64,000 bases of DNA from Megaleporinus macrocephalus (GCA_021613375.1 CM038705.1:9013095-9077094); one strand, 5' to 3'; shown: positions 11,854-24,845, numbered from the stretch's first letter. Translations and numbers: made by a program. Notes: a model not told the origin generated them from the sequence alone.

Positions 11854-12879
11854 CTGTAAGATATTTAAATATTGAATTGAATTGATCAAAAGGCCACTGT
11901 TGGAGAACCCAGGTTAGCTCCTGGAGGACTGTTGATGAGCAAACCTTTGATGATCTCTGTTCTCCACTATATTAATGATCCGACCGCGTGTGTCCATGCA
12001 GAACTGCTCACCCCATTCTACCGGACCCTGCAGGACAAGGGTTCAGCAACCCTGTGCAACCCTCTCCCACGCAGTGCATAGATTGCATCCGCAGAGGAGG
12101 GAGGAACCGTGCCATCCTTCCCACACGAGCATGGCCATCTGTACAGTTGGGCTTGGGTCCCAAAATCCTCCACCATGAAAGCGGTGCCTTAGCCCGCAAA
12201 GCCACTCGTGGGATCACCCAAATGTTGGCCAGTTTGCGGATTTGTTTTGCCTCAACAATCGCCATACATGCCAAAATCCTGAAATCCAGCTCTGATTGCT
12301 TATCCGCCAGAGCCATGGCAACCGCACGCACACGCTTTCTTGTGTGTACCATGTACAGTATCCAGTTTGAGATAACTTTGGTAACTTTGTAGTAGGGCAA
12401 AGCGAGTTCCGCGAGTCAAGTCACACATCACAGTAGATCATTATCTCCAATCGCGCAGCATGTCCATCTAGCCATACGAAGGAGACCTTCTTTCCTTCCA
12501 ACGCTTTTCATGCTTTTAATCTGGTTAATGGTTAACAGGGCATTGTTGAAGTCTTCAGGGAACATGGTCACTGTTTGACAAGCCGCCTGGCCCCGGAGCC
12601 ACCGCGAGGCCGTTTTAGGGGTGAACGTTATTCCCAAGGTGGAGGAGGGGGGAGGGGTAAGGGAATAGACAGCAGAGAAGCTTTCTCAAGAAGGTTGAGC
12701 TGTGTCTCCGTGACGAAAGGTCACTGCTAATGTTAGCAACCTTATTCAAGCAGGTTCCAGGTAGTGGGTCACCGCTGACATAGTAACCGGCCGGGTTCTC
12801 CTGCCCACTGTGTACAGTTCTGAGTCGTGTTTATTAGTAAAACAGGAAGCGCTCCAAAAGAATCTGGGTAAAGGAGTCT
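11854..12879. other. Intronic sequence, nothing recognised
   Basis: Single-copy-looking. A 17-bp phrase ACCCAAATGTTGGCCAG is shared with the MITE at 11631 and recurs at 12219, but no further similarity follows. Open frames on both strands (11988-12400) show no motif. Confidence 0.4.
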
Positions 12880-13880
12880 ATGCAAGAAGGGGCTTCCCGC
12901 ATTCGCTGCCGCGGATCAGATGGCGGATCGTGTGTCTTGCAGGAGGCACATGTTCAGGTGATTCCCTCAGGGAGATGAAGGCCCCGCTTTTCTCAGACCC
13001 TGCGAAACCTGTGTGAGCTTGACTTTAGAAGAGGTAGTGACTTAACTGGGAGTCTACAGTTACCGGAGCTGGAGATTATATAGGCCTTATATTCTGTTTC
13101 TCTTTCTTTCTCCACCCCCTCTGTTTCTGTTTATTAGATCAGAGGGTGCACTGTTTGAGCACGTATCCTTAATTACCGTCCCAGGCTGCTAGGTGAGAAG
13201 CTGGGCCGGTCTGAAGGGCCCACAGGAGGAGTCCAGTGCCAGCTCTAATTCCTGTCCTCCGTTTGATTGACGTTCCATCTGTTAATCATATTCAGGCCGG
13301 CGGCGGCCTAGCTCGCATGCACTCCCGGTGCTAATCTAAGCCAATCAAGTGCTTTCGCTGTTGTATGGGCCCTGACTGGATGACTGGCAGCTGAATTTCC
13401 TAGTTGGATCCATTGATCGAGTTTTCAGGCTCCAGTCCTTACAGTACTTCATATATACCATCTGATGGAATTAGCTCTTCGTTGACTCTACGGGGTTTCC
13501 GATTGGATCAGTCATCAGGAAATGGCAAGTGAAGTTCATGCTGTAGTGATTTGAAAGCTGGAAGGACCTCAAAAGAGTATCGCGTGTATGCTTTATTACT
13601 CCGTGTGCTTGTTTACGGCCCGGAAAGCAAACTTTTATGCCGTCCGAACAAAGATTTAATGCGTTATCAGTGGAAATGGCCCCGGCACAATCGAATTACT
13701 CCCTCTCAGCACAGAGTAATTCCCTATTTGCCGATCATCCGATCCAGAGACCAGTATCTCCGGTAAATGGTCGCCTTGACAGCAGGAAGACAGACGGCGC
13801 TGAGAGTTGCAGATAGGCTTCTTTTCGGGACCACAGGGAGCCGTACGGTTTTAATGAAAAGTTAATTAGAAAGTCAGTTC
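12880..13880. promoter_or_regulatory. Single-copy segment with homeodomain-type sites; possible conserved non-coding element
   Basis: No repeats for about 1 kb, CpGs retained, and several homeodomain-type cores (TTAATCATATTCAGG near 13282, CAATCGAATTACTCC near 13688, GAAAAGTTAATTAGAAAG near 13856). Long introns of developmental genes often hold conserved enhancers of this look; conservation cannot be judged here. Confidence 0.25.
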
Positions 13881-14299
13881 AGAGGTTGGTATGGGGAGGA
13901 TATGGGTATTAAGATCAAATCTGTTGGGCATATGCTGGGGGTGTTGGTCCTGCCAGGCCAGGGCAGATATGGAGCTCAGTGGAATAATAAGGCGTTCTAT
14001 AACTCTAATCTTGGGGCCTCTACCACACCCCCCCCCATCAACTTATCTACAACCCCATCAACTCATCTACACGCCCATCGCAAATCTGCATGCGGTGCTA
14101 ATTCTGGTAGTAGGAATTTACAACGGTGGACAGTAGCAAGCAATGTCCATTACATAAGGGGACGTTGGAGACAAAACTCCCTGAAATAGTAGGACTAATC
14201 CAATCTAGGGACAGACTTCCAAGTTGCTTTTACTGTTCCAGCCTTACTATTAATTAATTCTAGCCCGTTGGGTTAATTGTGGACTTGATTCCACATTAA
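13881..14299. other. Intronic sequence, nothing recognised
   Basis: Contains short C runs and CCCATCAACTCATCTAC-like small repeats at 14030-14080, but no gene or transposon signal. Confidence 0.4.
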
Positions 14300-15140
14300 G
14301 AGTCCCAGAAGCTGATGAATTAGGGAATTGCAGGGGGTGGGTGAAAGTCCCTCGCTATCTCCACCGGACAGTTTCAGCTCCGGCGGGCCACACTGTACCC
14401 CTCCCAATGTCGCCATGGCGACAGGCACGTGGGACCCCCTCCAGTCAATTAGCAGTTGGAGTGGCCAAGGGTGTGCGGGCGCATACTGAAAAGCCTCAGC
14501 GGGGAGGGGCCCGCACCGGGACCACGCAAGACACATGTTCCTTATGAGCAGACGCTACCCCTTTTTTTATTTATTTATTTATTTTTACGTACCCCCAATT
14601 CTTTTTGAGACGGTGCCTGAATTGCTCACTTGGGCGAGTGTGCAAGTGTGCGATACTGTACTTTGTTTGGCCGAGGGCTGACAAACAACACACTTGCCCG
14701 TTTCTTCTGTTCCCCTTTCCGCTTGCTCTCCTTTATCTTCCGCAGCTTGGTCCTCATGCATCCCTCGCAGTTGCGCACACGGTAACGCCGGAAAGAATGC
14801 GACGGGAACTTTGACGGAATCGGTACGAGCCAGGCTTCTGCGCCGAGGCCGTGTTTGTCAGTTGGCGCGCAGCCGTTCCTTCGAGCTCTTCATTAGTTTT
14901 GAGACTTGAGTTTAAAGCGATAGTATCCGGCTTTGTCCACCCAAAGTAACGGAAGCCCGTGTCCCACTGCAGTCCTGCTTATGCGGTTTCTGAGTCATGA
15001 ACTGCTCGAACGGGACTCTGCGTTCCGCGGCTTTAAGTCGGGACTTTCAAATAAAGCGTCAGCGATCTTTCTCTCCTGAGTGGCGGTGAAAGGACAGGGC
15101 TACATTGTTAAGACATTCCTCGGGCTACTGGAATGCAGGT
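14300..15140. promoter_or_regulatory. Second CpG-dense islet about 14 kb into the intron
   Basis: From about 14620 to 15075 CpG is frequent (GCGATAC, GCGCACACGG, GCGCCGAGGCCGTG, TTGGCGCGCAGCCG, GTTCCGCGG), in a background otherwise CpG-poor. No repeat explains it. It could be an alternative promoter or a hypomethylated enhancer; no TATA box, ATG with signal peptide or clear donor was found. A T-rich ATTT run at 14561-14585 lies just upstream. Confidence 0.35.
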
Positions 15141-15852
15141 ATTAATGCAGGGTAATTAGACACAGCGAGGGAGGGAGATGGAGCGGTAGAAGGAGAGAGG
15201 GTTGATGTGGAATGGCAGAGGAGGTGAGGAGAGAAGGGAGTGGTGGGAGAGGGACAGATGAGGGCACGGGAGTGGAGAGAGGGAGTTGCTGATTGGAGTA
15301 TGTGTACACAGAATGGGTTTTCGTATTAACCGGTCTGTTGTGTTAACATGGGTGAGTGGGGACGTTCTCAGAACATGTGTAGGGAATGATTTTCCCATAT
15401 TTCATGTTTTTAAAACCCAACCCGGTTCTTGGTACTGAGGTTTAAGGTTAGGATTGAGGTTGGGTTTATTTGGATATACGTACATATAGGTGCAATGGAA
15501 TTTCACTAGACTGATCTTGACTCACCACACTGCTACTACTACAAGCTCAGGCAACTGTCCTTACAGTGTTTACTGAAATGAAATGTGTGTGCAGATCTGG
15601 ACATGCTTTCTCAGGCTGGACGCTGAAGTTTTGAAGGCGCTGGTGAAGTTTGTGTGCTAAACAGATATTTAAAACAATACTAATATTTAATTATTTCATA
15701 ATCTCAAACATGGACCTCAGATGTGGTTATACAAGCTCTGGTGAGGAGCCTTTCATCTTTATCTTCTGTATCTTCTGTATCTGCCTAGTAGCAGTTATTA
15801 CAACCACCAAGCTCAACTGTTCAAACAATGCCTCCGCACTTTGAACTGGACT
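15141..15852. other. Intronic sequence before the large minisatellite; nothing recognised
   Basis: A purine-rich stretch (15165-15290) and mixed sequence. No gene signal. Confidence 0.4.
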
Positions 15853-18843
15853 GATGGTGTAGGAGGAGTTTACTGTGATTGACTGACAGTGTAGGTGAAG
15901 TTTGCTGTGATTGGCTGACTGTAGGATGAGGTTACTGTGATTGGCTGACAGTGTAGGAGGAGTTTACTGTGATTGACTGACAGTGTAGGAGGAGTTTACT
16001 TTGATTGTCTAATGGTGTAGGAGGAGTTTACTATGATTGACAGTGTAGGAGGAGTTTACTGTTATTGACTGATGTGTAGGAGGAGTTTACTGTTATTGAC
16101 TGATGTGTAGGAGGAGTTTACTGTTATTGACTGACAGTATAGGAGGAGTTTACTGTTATTGACTGACAGTATAGGAGGAGTTTACTGTTATTGACTGACG
16201 GTGTAGGAGGAGTTTACTGTTATTGACTGACAGTATAGGAGGAGTTTACTGTTATTGACTGACGGTGTAGGAGGAGTTTACTGTTATTGACTGATGTGTA
16301 GGAGGAGTTTACTGTTATTGACTGACAGTATAGGAGGAGTTTACTGTTATTGACTGACAGTATAGGAGGAGTTTACTGTTATTGACTGACGGTGTAGGAG
16401 GAGTTTACTGTTATTGACTGATGTGTAGGAGGAGTTTACTGTTATTGACTGACAGTATAGGAGGAGTTTATTGTTATTGACTGACAGTATAGGAGGAGTT
16501 TACTGTTATTGACTGATGTGTAGGAGGAGTTTACTGTTATTGACTGATGTGTAGGAGGAGTTTACTGTTATTGACTGACGGTGTAGGAGGAGTTTACTGT
16601 TATTGACTGATGTGTAGAAGGAGTTTACTGTTATTGACTGACAGTATAGGAGGAGTTTATTGTTATTGACTGACAGTATAGGAGGAGTTTACTGTTATTG
16701 ACTGATGTGTAGGAGGAGTTTACTGTTATTGACTGACAGTATAGGAGGAGTTTACTGTTATTGACTGACAGTATAGGAGGAGTTTACTGTTATTGACTGA
16801 TGTGTAGGAGGAGTTTACTGTTATTGACTGACAGTATAGGAGGAGTTTACTGTTATTGACTGACAGTGTAGGAGGAGTTTACTGTTATTGACTGATGTGT
16901 AGGAGGAGTTTACTGTTATTGACTGACAGTATAGGAGGAGTTTACTGTTATTGACTGATGTGTAGGAGGAGTTTACTGTTATTGACTGACAGTATAGGAG
17001 GAGTTTACTGTTATTGACTGATGTGTAGGAGGAGTTTACTGTTATTGACTGACAGTATAGGAGGAGTTTACTGTTATTGACTGACAGTATAGGAGGAGTT
17101 TACTGTTATTGACTGATGTGTAGGAGGAGTTTACTGTTATTGACTGACAGTATAGGAGGAGTTTACTGTTATTGACTGACAGTATAGGAGGAGTTTACTG
17201 TTATTGACTGACAGTATAGGAGGAGTTTACTGTTATTGACTGACGGTGTAGCAGGAGTTTACTGTTATTGACTGATGTGTAGGAGGAGTTTACTGTTATT
17301 GACTGACAGTATAGGAGGAGTTTACTGTTATTGACTGATGTGTAGGAGGAGTTTACTGTTATTGACTGATGTGTAGGAGGAGTTTACTGTTATTGACTGA
17401 CAGTATAGGAGGAGTTTACTGTTATTGACTGACAGTATAGGAGGAGTTTACTGTTATTGACTGATGTGTAGGAGGAGTTTACTGTTATTGACTGACAGTA
17501 TAGGAGGAGTTTACTGTTATTGACTGACAGTGTAGGAGGAGTTTACTGTTATTGACTGATGTGTAGGAGGAGTTTACTGTTATTGACTGACAGTATAGGA
17601 GGAGTTTACTGTTATTGACTGATGTGTAGGAGGAGTTTACTGTTATTGACTGACAGTATAGGAGGAGTTTACTGTTATTGACTGACAGTATAGGAGGAGT
17701 TTACTGTTATTGACTGATGTGTAGGAGGAGTTTACTGTTATTGACTGACAGTATAGGAGGAGTTTACTGTTATTGACTGACAGTGTAGGAGGAGTTTACT
17801 GTTATTGACTGATGTGTAGGAGGAGTTTACTGTTATTGACTGACAGTATAGGAGGAGTTTACTGTTATTGACTGATGTGTAGGAGGAGTTTACTGTTATT
17901 GACTGACAGTATAGGAGGAGTTTACTGTTATTGACTGATGTGTAGGAGGAGTTTACTGTTATTGACTGACAGTATAGGAGGAGTTTACTGTTATTGACTG
18001 ACAGTATAGGAGGAGTTTACTGTTATTGACTGATGTGTAGGAGGAGTTTACTGTTATTGACTGACAGTATAGGAGGAGTTTACTGTTATTGACTGACAGT
18101 ATAGGAGGAGTTTACTGTTATTGACTGACAGTATAGGAGGAGTTTACTGTTATTGACTGACGGTGTAGCAGGAGTTTACTGTTATTGACTGATGTGTAGG
18201 AGGAGTTTACTGTTATTGACTGACAGTATAGGAGGAGTTTACTGTTATTGACTGACGGTGTAGGAGGAGTTTACTGTTATTGACTGACAGTATAGGAGGA
18301 GTTTACTGTTATTGACTGACGGTGTAGCAGGAGTTTACTGTTATTGACTGATGTATAGGAGGAGTTTACTGTTATTGACTGATGTGTAGGAGGAGTTTAC
18401 TGTTATTGACTGATGTGTAGGAGGAGTTTACTGTTATTGACTGACAGTATAGGAGGAGTTTACTGTTATTGACTGACAGTATAGGAGGAGTTTACTGTTA
18501 TTGACTGACAGTATAGGAGGAGTTTACTGTTATTGACTGACGGTGTAGGAGGAGTTTACTGTTATTGACTGATGTGTAGGAGGAGTTTACTGTTATTGAC
18601 TGACAGTATAGGAGGAGTTTACTGTTATTGACTGATGTGTAGGAGGAGTTTACTGTTATTGACTGATGTGTAGGAGGAGTTTACTGTTATTGACTGATGT
18701 GTAGGAGGAGTTTACTGTTATTGACTGACAGTATAGGAGGAGTTTACTGTTATTGACTGATGTGTAGGAGGAGTTTACTGTTATTGACTGATGTGTAGGA
18801 GGAGTTTACTGTTATTGACTGATGTGTAGGAGGAGTTTACTGT
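15853..18843. repeat. 3-kb minisatellite of 31/32-bp units, about 94 copies
   Basis: Core GGAGGAGTTTACTGTTATTG followed by one of three linkers: ACTGACAGTATA (32-bp unit, type A), ACTGATGTGTA (31-bp, type B) or ACTGACGGTGTA (32-bp, type C). The first few copies (15853-16020) are more diverged (GTGATTGGCTGACAGTGTAG), as expected at an array edge. Runs of the A/B/C types recur in the same order; for example the rare GTGTAGCAGGAG variant at 17251 and at 18168 is preceded by the same series, giving a higher-order shift of 917 bp. Stops occur in all frames, so there is no coding. Confidence 0.97.
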
Positions 18844-19537
18844 AACTTAATAACATTATACTTAATAAGTACTCAAGTAAATGTAATTTGTTGCTATGAT
18901 ATATATATATATGCCCACACACACTACATATGAGACATCCTAAGATTATCCAATAACAGAGCTTCTTGTGTTTGTTGGAAACGTGTGCAGTTCATTAGCA
19001 TGTCTTTCATGGCTGAGTTGCGTCTTTCGGAGTGCTAGTGCATGTGTGTGTACGCGCTGGTCACTATCAAGTGCGCACCATGTGAAAGCCAGCATGTGAG
19101 TGTGACTCAGTGTTCAGTCAGGGCAGGAATTTACATTTAACTTGCAGTTAAAAATAGGGGCCGACTGGGAGGTCCTGCCACAACGATAGAACTGTACCAA
19201 CTGGGGATGGGAACTGCTATGGGTCAGTGGAGGGGTACTTGTGAGTGTGTGTGTGTGCGAGAGAGAGCGCGAGCATGTGAGCTTTATGGCAGTAATGTAT
19301 TAGAGGAGGGTTGGGCTGCGCAGTAACATGGTTTGTTAACCTTGATCGCGGTGCCGGCCTTTGTAGTCTGGCTATCACAGAAGAAGGTGAATCCCTGTTT
19401 GTGTTTCAGGGCATTGCTAGCTGTGTTCCTCAGTAGGGCTGTCCTGGGAAGATTCTTGTTTAGAAACCTGTATAATATATAATGTCATAATTTATATATA
19501 TATACATCTATTATGTTATGCTTTATCTCACTAGTGT
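18844..19537. other. Intronic sequence with short TA and GT/GA runs
   Basis: TA run at 18898-18912 and GT/GA-rich patch at 19240-19275. No gene or transposon end recognised. Confidence 0.45.
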
Positions 19538-19728
19538 CTAGGGGACTGGAGCCAATCCTGGCGGAGTACACCATGGACAGGTTGCCAGTCCATTGCATGG
19601 CCAACACACACTCACACCTATGGGCAATTTAGAGTGCGTGATCAACCTAACATGCATGTGTTTGGACTGTGGGAGGAAACCCACTGAAGCACGGGGAGAA
19701 CATGCACACTCCACATCATCACTGTCCA
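19538..19728 (-). mobile_element. tRNA-derived fish SINE, minus strand, head missing
   Basis: Read on the minus strand it contains the characteristic SINE body: GGAGTGTGCATGTTCTCCCC, TTTCCTCCCACAGTCC, ACATGCATGTTAGGTTGATC, TAAATTGCCCATAGGTGTGA, GGCCATGCAATGGACTGGC, GGTGTACTCC. The same body is at 53095-53395 and 62421-62545. The tRNA-like head with its pol III boxes is absent here, so this is a 5'-truncated copy. Confidence 0.85.
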
Positions 19729-19734
19729 AATAAA

Positions 19735-19960
19735 AATATTTATTAATTTTAATTTTTCTACATTATTTGAACACGACAGCTACCTTTAACATTGTGTGAA
19801 AATTCCACGATAACCAGACCAACAGAAATGCTCCAAAATTGCTTGAGAAACATTCTGGTTCCATTGACTTGCATTAAAAATAGAGAGGGTTTTTGGCCTC
19901 TCCTGTAAATTTACAAAATGGAGATATTTATTTTTCTTTGGACAGCGACAACGTCGGCAT
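19735..19960. repeat. Interspersed repeat family, copy
   Basis: Shares the ordered phrases TTTGAACACGACAGC, ACCAACAGAAATGCTCC, TTCTGGTTCCATTGACTTGC, TTTTTGGCCTCTCCTGTAAA and TTGGACAGCGACAAC with 24846-25075 and 48268-48765, and in reverse with 3060-3260 and 3500-3710. Non-coding; at least six copies or fragments in the window. Class unknown to me. Confidence 0.75.
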
Positions 19961-20233
19961 GTTTTTTCTGAATCAGCTGTTTTACACTTCCCAAGGTAAA
20001 CGCGGCACTTCTAGGCTGTATACGAAGGTCCTCCACTTGTACAGTGTATGATGTAGTGGTCAAGAAATGCAGCCAGTCTCGGCTGTAGCCTATACTTTGG
20101 TACGCCATATTCTCTCACACCATAGATCACTGCATCAGCTGAATGTTGACCACTGTTTCTTGTTGCTAAGCTCGGACAGGGGAACGTTATCTAACCAATA
20201 AGCTAAAAATAACAGTGACTGCTGACTCACAAC

Positions 20234-21108
20234 TAGAGATGGAAGGATCGATCGGCTATGTATCGGTATCGGCCGATTTTTATTCAAAATATGTGATTGG
20301 CCGATATTTCTCCAGTTTAGCCGATCCCGAGAGACGATCGATGGCGTTAAACAAATGAGCCTAATTTCTGTGTTTCCAGCTAGTGTTTCATTGAAACCCA
20401 CTCCGGCCAGCTCCCTGCAATTCCTATCTGAACCACTAGTTGGAAATATATACCGTTTAATTTTCCACAGATTGACTAAAGCAGTGACGGCAGTTGTTTA
20501 GCGTATGTGACGCAGACTCATCCAGGGTGTTTTTAAAATGTGTAAAATCAGTGTGTCTCGTTGGGGAACCAAAACAAAGACATTTAACACTATTAATCTG
20601 ATACAACACAGCATGCAGCTGAATACAGTGAGTATCAGCAAACAGCAGAGCTAGCACGCACAGCTAACACAAAACAAACAACCCAGAACACCATACAGAC
20701 CAGATCTGACCGGTACTAACAGAACAGCAACAATTCAATATTCTACATTTAATGATTACAGATTTTCATTTAAAATAACACAGTCTGAGTTTAATGACTG
20801 CAGTTTTTACTGTGTTTATTTAATTAGTTTTAGTTTTAAATTAAGGGTCTAAATGTAATGTAATGTATTTGTGATATTTGTTTGATTTACTTTGTTTATT
20901 TACTGCTAATTTTGTTTAAAATATTATACTGTTTCATAAGAGCTTGTTAAAAATGGTAATAAACCAATTTAAACCATGTTTCATGACTTGTTTGCACTAA
21001 TAACTACATATAGCCCTGCCCTCGATTGGTATCGGCTATCGATCGATCGTGCTGAAAGGTGATTGGCCATCGGAATCGGCCTCAGAACCGCTGATCGGTC
21101 CATCTCTA
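20234..21108. mobile_element. hAT-like non-autonomous element, 875 bp
   Basis: Ends TAGAGATGGAAGGATCGATC (left) and, reversed, TAGAGATGGACCGATCAGCG (right). Flanking CTCACAAC (20226-20233) and CTCACTAC (21109-21116) match at 7 of 8 bases. A shorter relative with a perfect duplication lies at 48798-49261; both share GCCGATATTTCTCC-like subterminal sequence, CCAGATCTGACCGGTA and the 3' TCGGCTATCG region. No transposase frame is present. Confidence 0.85.
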
Positions 21109-22357
21109 CTCACTACGAAACTTACAGTACAGTTAACAAACCAGTACAGTTAGAAACGAAGACCCGGATGCTGCTCATCATACAGCAAAACCATTAGTAA
21201 CCCCAATATTTCGCCCCAATATAAGACTGCACCAGAGAGTCCACTGCGGTCAGTTACTGTGTGCATTCTGACCAATCACAGGTCCAGATGGGAGTGAACG
21301 CTTTGAATATATAACTGCTAATCTGTTTCTCGAAGCGAGAGAATTGCAATACAGCTATTCTATCCAGATCGCGCCGCCTTAGAGGAGGCTTTGCCTTATG
21401 GTGTCTCCAATGGCTGATGCCCCAAAGCCCATCTTGGAGCCAACTACGAGCTTTGCCACTTCTTCTTAATGCCAGGTGGCACCAGGCACCAGCACGCCCT
21501 GGCGCCAATACAGCTGTCCTCCCCCTGCCACACAGAGGGTGGTATGATCCCTGTCAAAGTCAACCACCCCCCTCCACAAAGCCCTCGTTGGTGCTCTTGT
21601 TACTCAGGTGCGGCCAATCGGCGGGGCTCGTTTTCCCCTCCACCCCTCCTCTCCGAGGCCCCCTCGCCCCATCTGTTTCCTGTGTGCACCCACCACTCGG
21701 GCGTTGAAGTTACCCAGCGAAAGCGCTGGTCCGGGGCCCGGTCCTCTCTACGCTTTCACCTGAGCGGGTCCCCGCGAGAGGAAAAAGCTAAAAGCTGGCA
21801 GCCTGCACAAACACGATAGGAGCAGTTGGGAGACAGTTGGTCAGAAAATGAGGCAGAGGGGCCCCGCCGATACGACAAGATGACGCCATAGCAGTGGATA
21901 TGCTTTTTATGTTAAGTAGTAAAAGGCGTATCTAATGTTTCTGCTTTTTTTTTATTTCTGAACTAAATAAAATGATTTGTTTATTATTAAATAATAAAGA
22001 GAAATTGGCCTTCCAAATATCTGGGAGTGGTTTATTGTACCATATGTCATGATATATACACAGTACGTTGTAAATATAATTTTAGGTACATTTAGGAAAT
22101 TATTATATTGATATTATATATTATATTATATTTCCAGACACAGTAATTAGTGCTTTTACATGCGTCAGTGTGTTTATTTAACCCTTTCCAAGCTTCTCCT
22201 TCTATAAACAACCCAGTATTATTATCAGTTCTCATCTAATACCTGCTTTGACTGCTCAGTACTTCATTAAGCTAAATCAAGATTACTGCTGAACTGAATA
22301 CATTCATACAATGTCTGGGGCGTCCAGGAGAAATCTGGAACTACACTTTCTTCTTCA
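21109..22357. other. Intronic sequence; GC-rich part 21360-21860, AT-rich part 21890-22330
   Basis: The GC-rich segment retains CpGs and overlapping open frames on both strands, without recognised motifs or repeat units. The AT-rich part shows nothing recognisable. Confidence 0.35.
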
Positions 22358-22398
22358 AACTGGAGCTCAAGATCTGATCTACTTCTTTCACAATCATC
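22358..22398 (+). mobile_element. SINE 3' tail fragment
   Basis: GGAGCTCAAGATCTGATCTA followed by CTTCTTTCACAAT matches the 3' end of the SINE at 53357-53393. It lies in plus orientation although the adjoining 20-bp array is the SINE head in minus orientation, so the two are in inverted order. Confidence 0.6.
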
Positions 22399-23213
22399 AC
22401 CGTACTAACCACTACACCACCGTACTAACCACTACACCACCGTACTAACCACTACACCACCATACTAACCACTACACCACCGTACTAACCACTACACCAC
22501 CATACTAACCACTACACCACCATACTGACCACTACACCACCGTACTAACCACTACACCACCATACTAACCACTACACCACCATACTAACCACTATACCAC
22601 CTTACTAACCACTACACCACCGTACTAACCACTACACCACCGTACTAACCTCTACACCACCACACTAACCACTACACCACCATACTAACCACTACACCAC
22701 CATACTAACCACTACACCACCGTACTAACCACTACACCACCGTACTAACCACTACACCACCATACTAACCACTACACCACCGTACTAACCACTACACCAC
22801 CGTACTAACCACTACACCACCATACTAACCACTACACCACCGTACTAACCACTACACCACCGTACTAACCTCTACACCACCATACTAACCACTACACCAC
22901 CAAACTAACCACTACACCACCATACTAACCACTACACCACCATACTAACCACTACACCACCATACTGACCACTACACCACCACACTAACCACTATACCAC
23001 CTTACTAACCACTACACCACCATACTGACCACTACACCACCATACTAACCACTACACCACCGTACTAACCACTACACCACCATACTAACCACTACACCAC
23101 CGTACTAACCTCTACACCACCACACTAACCACTACACCACCATACTAACCACTACACCACCATACTAACCACTACACCACCATACTAACCACTACACCAC
23201 CACACTAACCACT
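22399..23213 (-). repeat. 20-bp minisatellite made of the SINE tRNA-like head, about 41 copies, minus strand
   Basis: Unit on the plus strand: CGTACTAACCACTACACCAC; reversed it reads GTGGTGTAGTGGTTAGTACG. This is the pol III A-box region of the SINE head (A box TGGTGTAGTGG fits TRGYNNARNNG). Copies stay in exact 20-bp register through the array. Most variation is CG versus CA at one CpG, plus TAAC versus TGAC. The same unit forms the array at 61561-62420 in the other orientation. Confidence 0.93.
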
Positions 23214-23690
23214 CTTTGCATTCTGTTCTGCTGCGTTTTTCTTTTTTCCTCATTGCTTCCTGTGGGAATGGTGGGATGAACAGTTGTGCTGGGGGTCTGG
23301 ATGAAGTGTGAGAGGGGAGAGAGAGACAGCTGGACACACTGCTGCCCGGATCAGCTTACACATGCCAGCCTGCGCTCCTCTTTCTTCTTCTACTTCTTCT
23401 TTTTCTCTCACTTTTTTTTCCCCTCTAACTCTCGTCCGCACACACCTACCCATTGCTATCTGCATGGGGCCAAATGTCCCCACGGCGCTAGCACTCTGGG
23501 CGCAGGTCCCCACAAAGAGAGGAAAACAGTGGCCACACACAGACCCAGTCCAGTGGACTGGATTATCGGTCAGTTGACTCGAGAGAATAGAGCCAAAGCC
23601 GGAGCTGAAACACACGCGGCCGACAATGAAACCGTAGCCGCCGTCTGGAGGTGCAAACTGCCTCGGGCAGCGAGTATATAAACACACACA

Positions 23691-23729
<39 letters not shown>

Positions 23730-23904
23730 AGACTCAGATAGAGACACGTTTTAAAAGTGTGAGAGCCCTGCGGGGGGCCACTCATTCAGAAAGAATGATG
23801 CGCTTGGCTCTTGGAAGAACCTGCAAGCTGCCAGTGAGTGATCCACTGCCATTGTCTCAAGTTAAGGTGGGCCATATGGCTAGAATATGACATCATCATA
23901 CAGT
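23214..23904. other. Intronic sequence with a (CA)n microsatellite at 23682-23728
   Basis: Nothing else recognised; the open frames on either strand are partly CA or TG translation. Confidence 0.5.
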
Positions 23905-24507
23905 GGGTCGGTCTCAAAACCTAGTGAGCTCCTACATAGGCAGCATTTTACACCATAGTATGCGCTCCTGACATGTAGACTGTCCCAATTCTTACATACC
24001 TTAAACATGCTGTCTACTGAGAAACCTTATTTAGACCTGATTTTAAGGAAGCATCGAACTCTTCCTCAGCCGCTAAGACAATCCCATGATGCAACACAGG
24101 CTAATCTACGAGCAGTGAAGTGGTTTTAAAATGTGAGTTATTTTGATTCTCTCTGGAGTTTTAATGTGTTTCTGGTCATATAATCACACAAAACAGTATT
24201 TTATTATCAACTCTGTAACGAGTCCTTCACCATTTAGCAGTTTTATACTCGAGCCATTAGCATTTATGCTAGCAGATTTTTAAGCCTCGGGCTATTGTTT
24301 TGGATGTGGGCTGGTAGCTTAGAAACCAGCTAAACCACCGGTGGCGTGCTGCAGTTGGCGGGAACAAGCCGTGACGCAGTCTCTCTCTAACTAGAGCGTC
24401 TCAGTAATCTGTTTTATGAGGAGAGATGAGGAGAGAACACTGCTACTTACACAGCTCCCTACCTAGACAGCCTACTTACACACTCACTAGGGTTTGAGAC
24501 AGACCCC
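23905..24507. mobile_element. Non-autonomous DNA transposon, ~600 bp
   Basis: Left end GGGTCGGTCTCAAAACCTAG and reversed right end GGGTCTGTCTCAAACCCTAG are inverted repeats continuing into GTGAG...TAGGCAGC/TAGGCTGTC. Flanks CATACAGT and CATATATA match only 5 of 8, so superfamily is uncertain. A partial reversed copy is at 25413-25655. No transposase. Confidence 0.75.
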
Positions 24508-24845
24508 ATATATATCTTAATATTTATTCTGACTCAGATATGAAAGGTATAATGGACACTTTAGGAGCTATTAGTTAGATAAAATAATTAAACTACGATA
24601 AAATTCATATTGGACTGACAATCAAAACTGGCGATTGTTGCTATGGGACAAATCAGCCGTACTTCAAAGAGAGACTGACTGACTGGTCCAAACCGCAAAA
24701 GTTTGTGTGGCTATTAAAACTAAAATCTGCCTCAAGTTTCATTGGAAGGGTTTAATAAACTGGAAGTAGCGTTCAGGCAGATGTTGGTTTCAAATGTCAA
24801 GGTTTTGATATTATTGATATGTCGTCGCCATCCAATGAAAAACAT

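Noticed and set aside
12219..12235. 17-bp phrase shared with the MITE at 11631
   Set aside because: Similarity does not extend beyond the phrase, so a repeat copy cannot be supported.
15853..18843. CRISPR-like appearance of a regular repeat array
   Set aside because: There are no unique spacers; the whole unit repeats, and the DNA is vertebrate.
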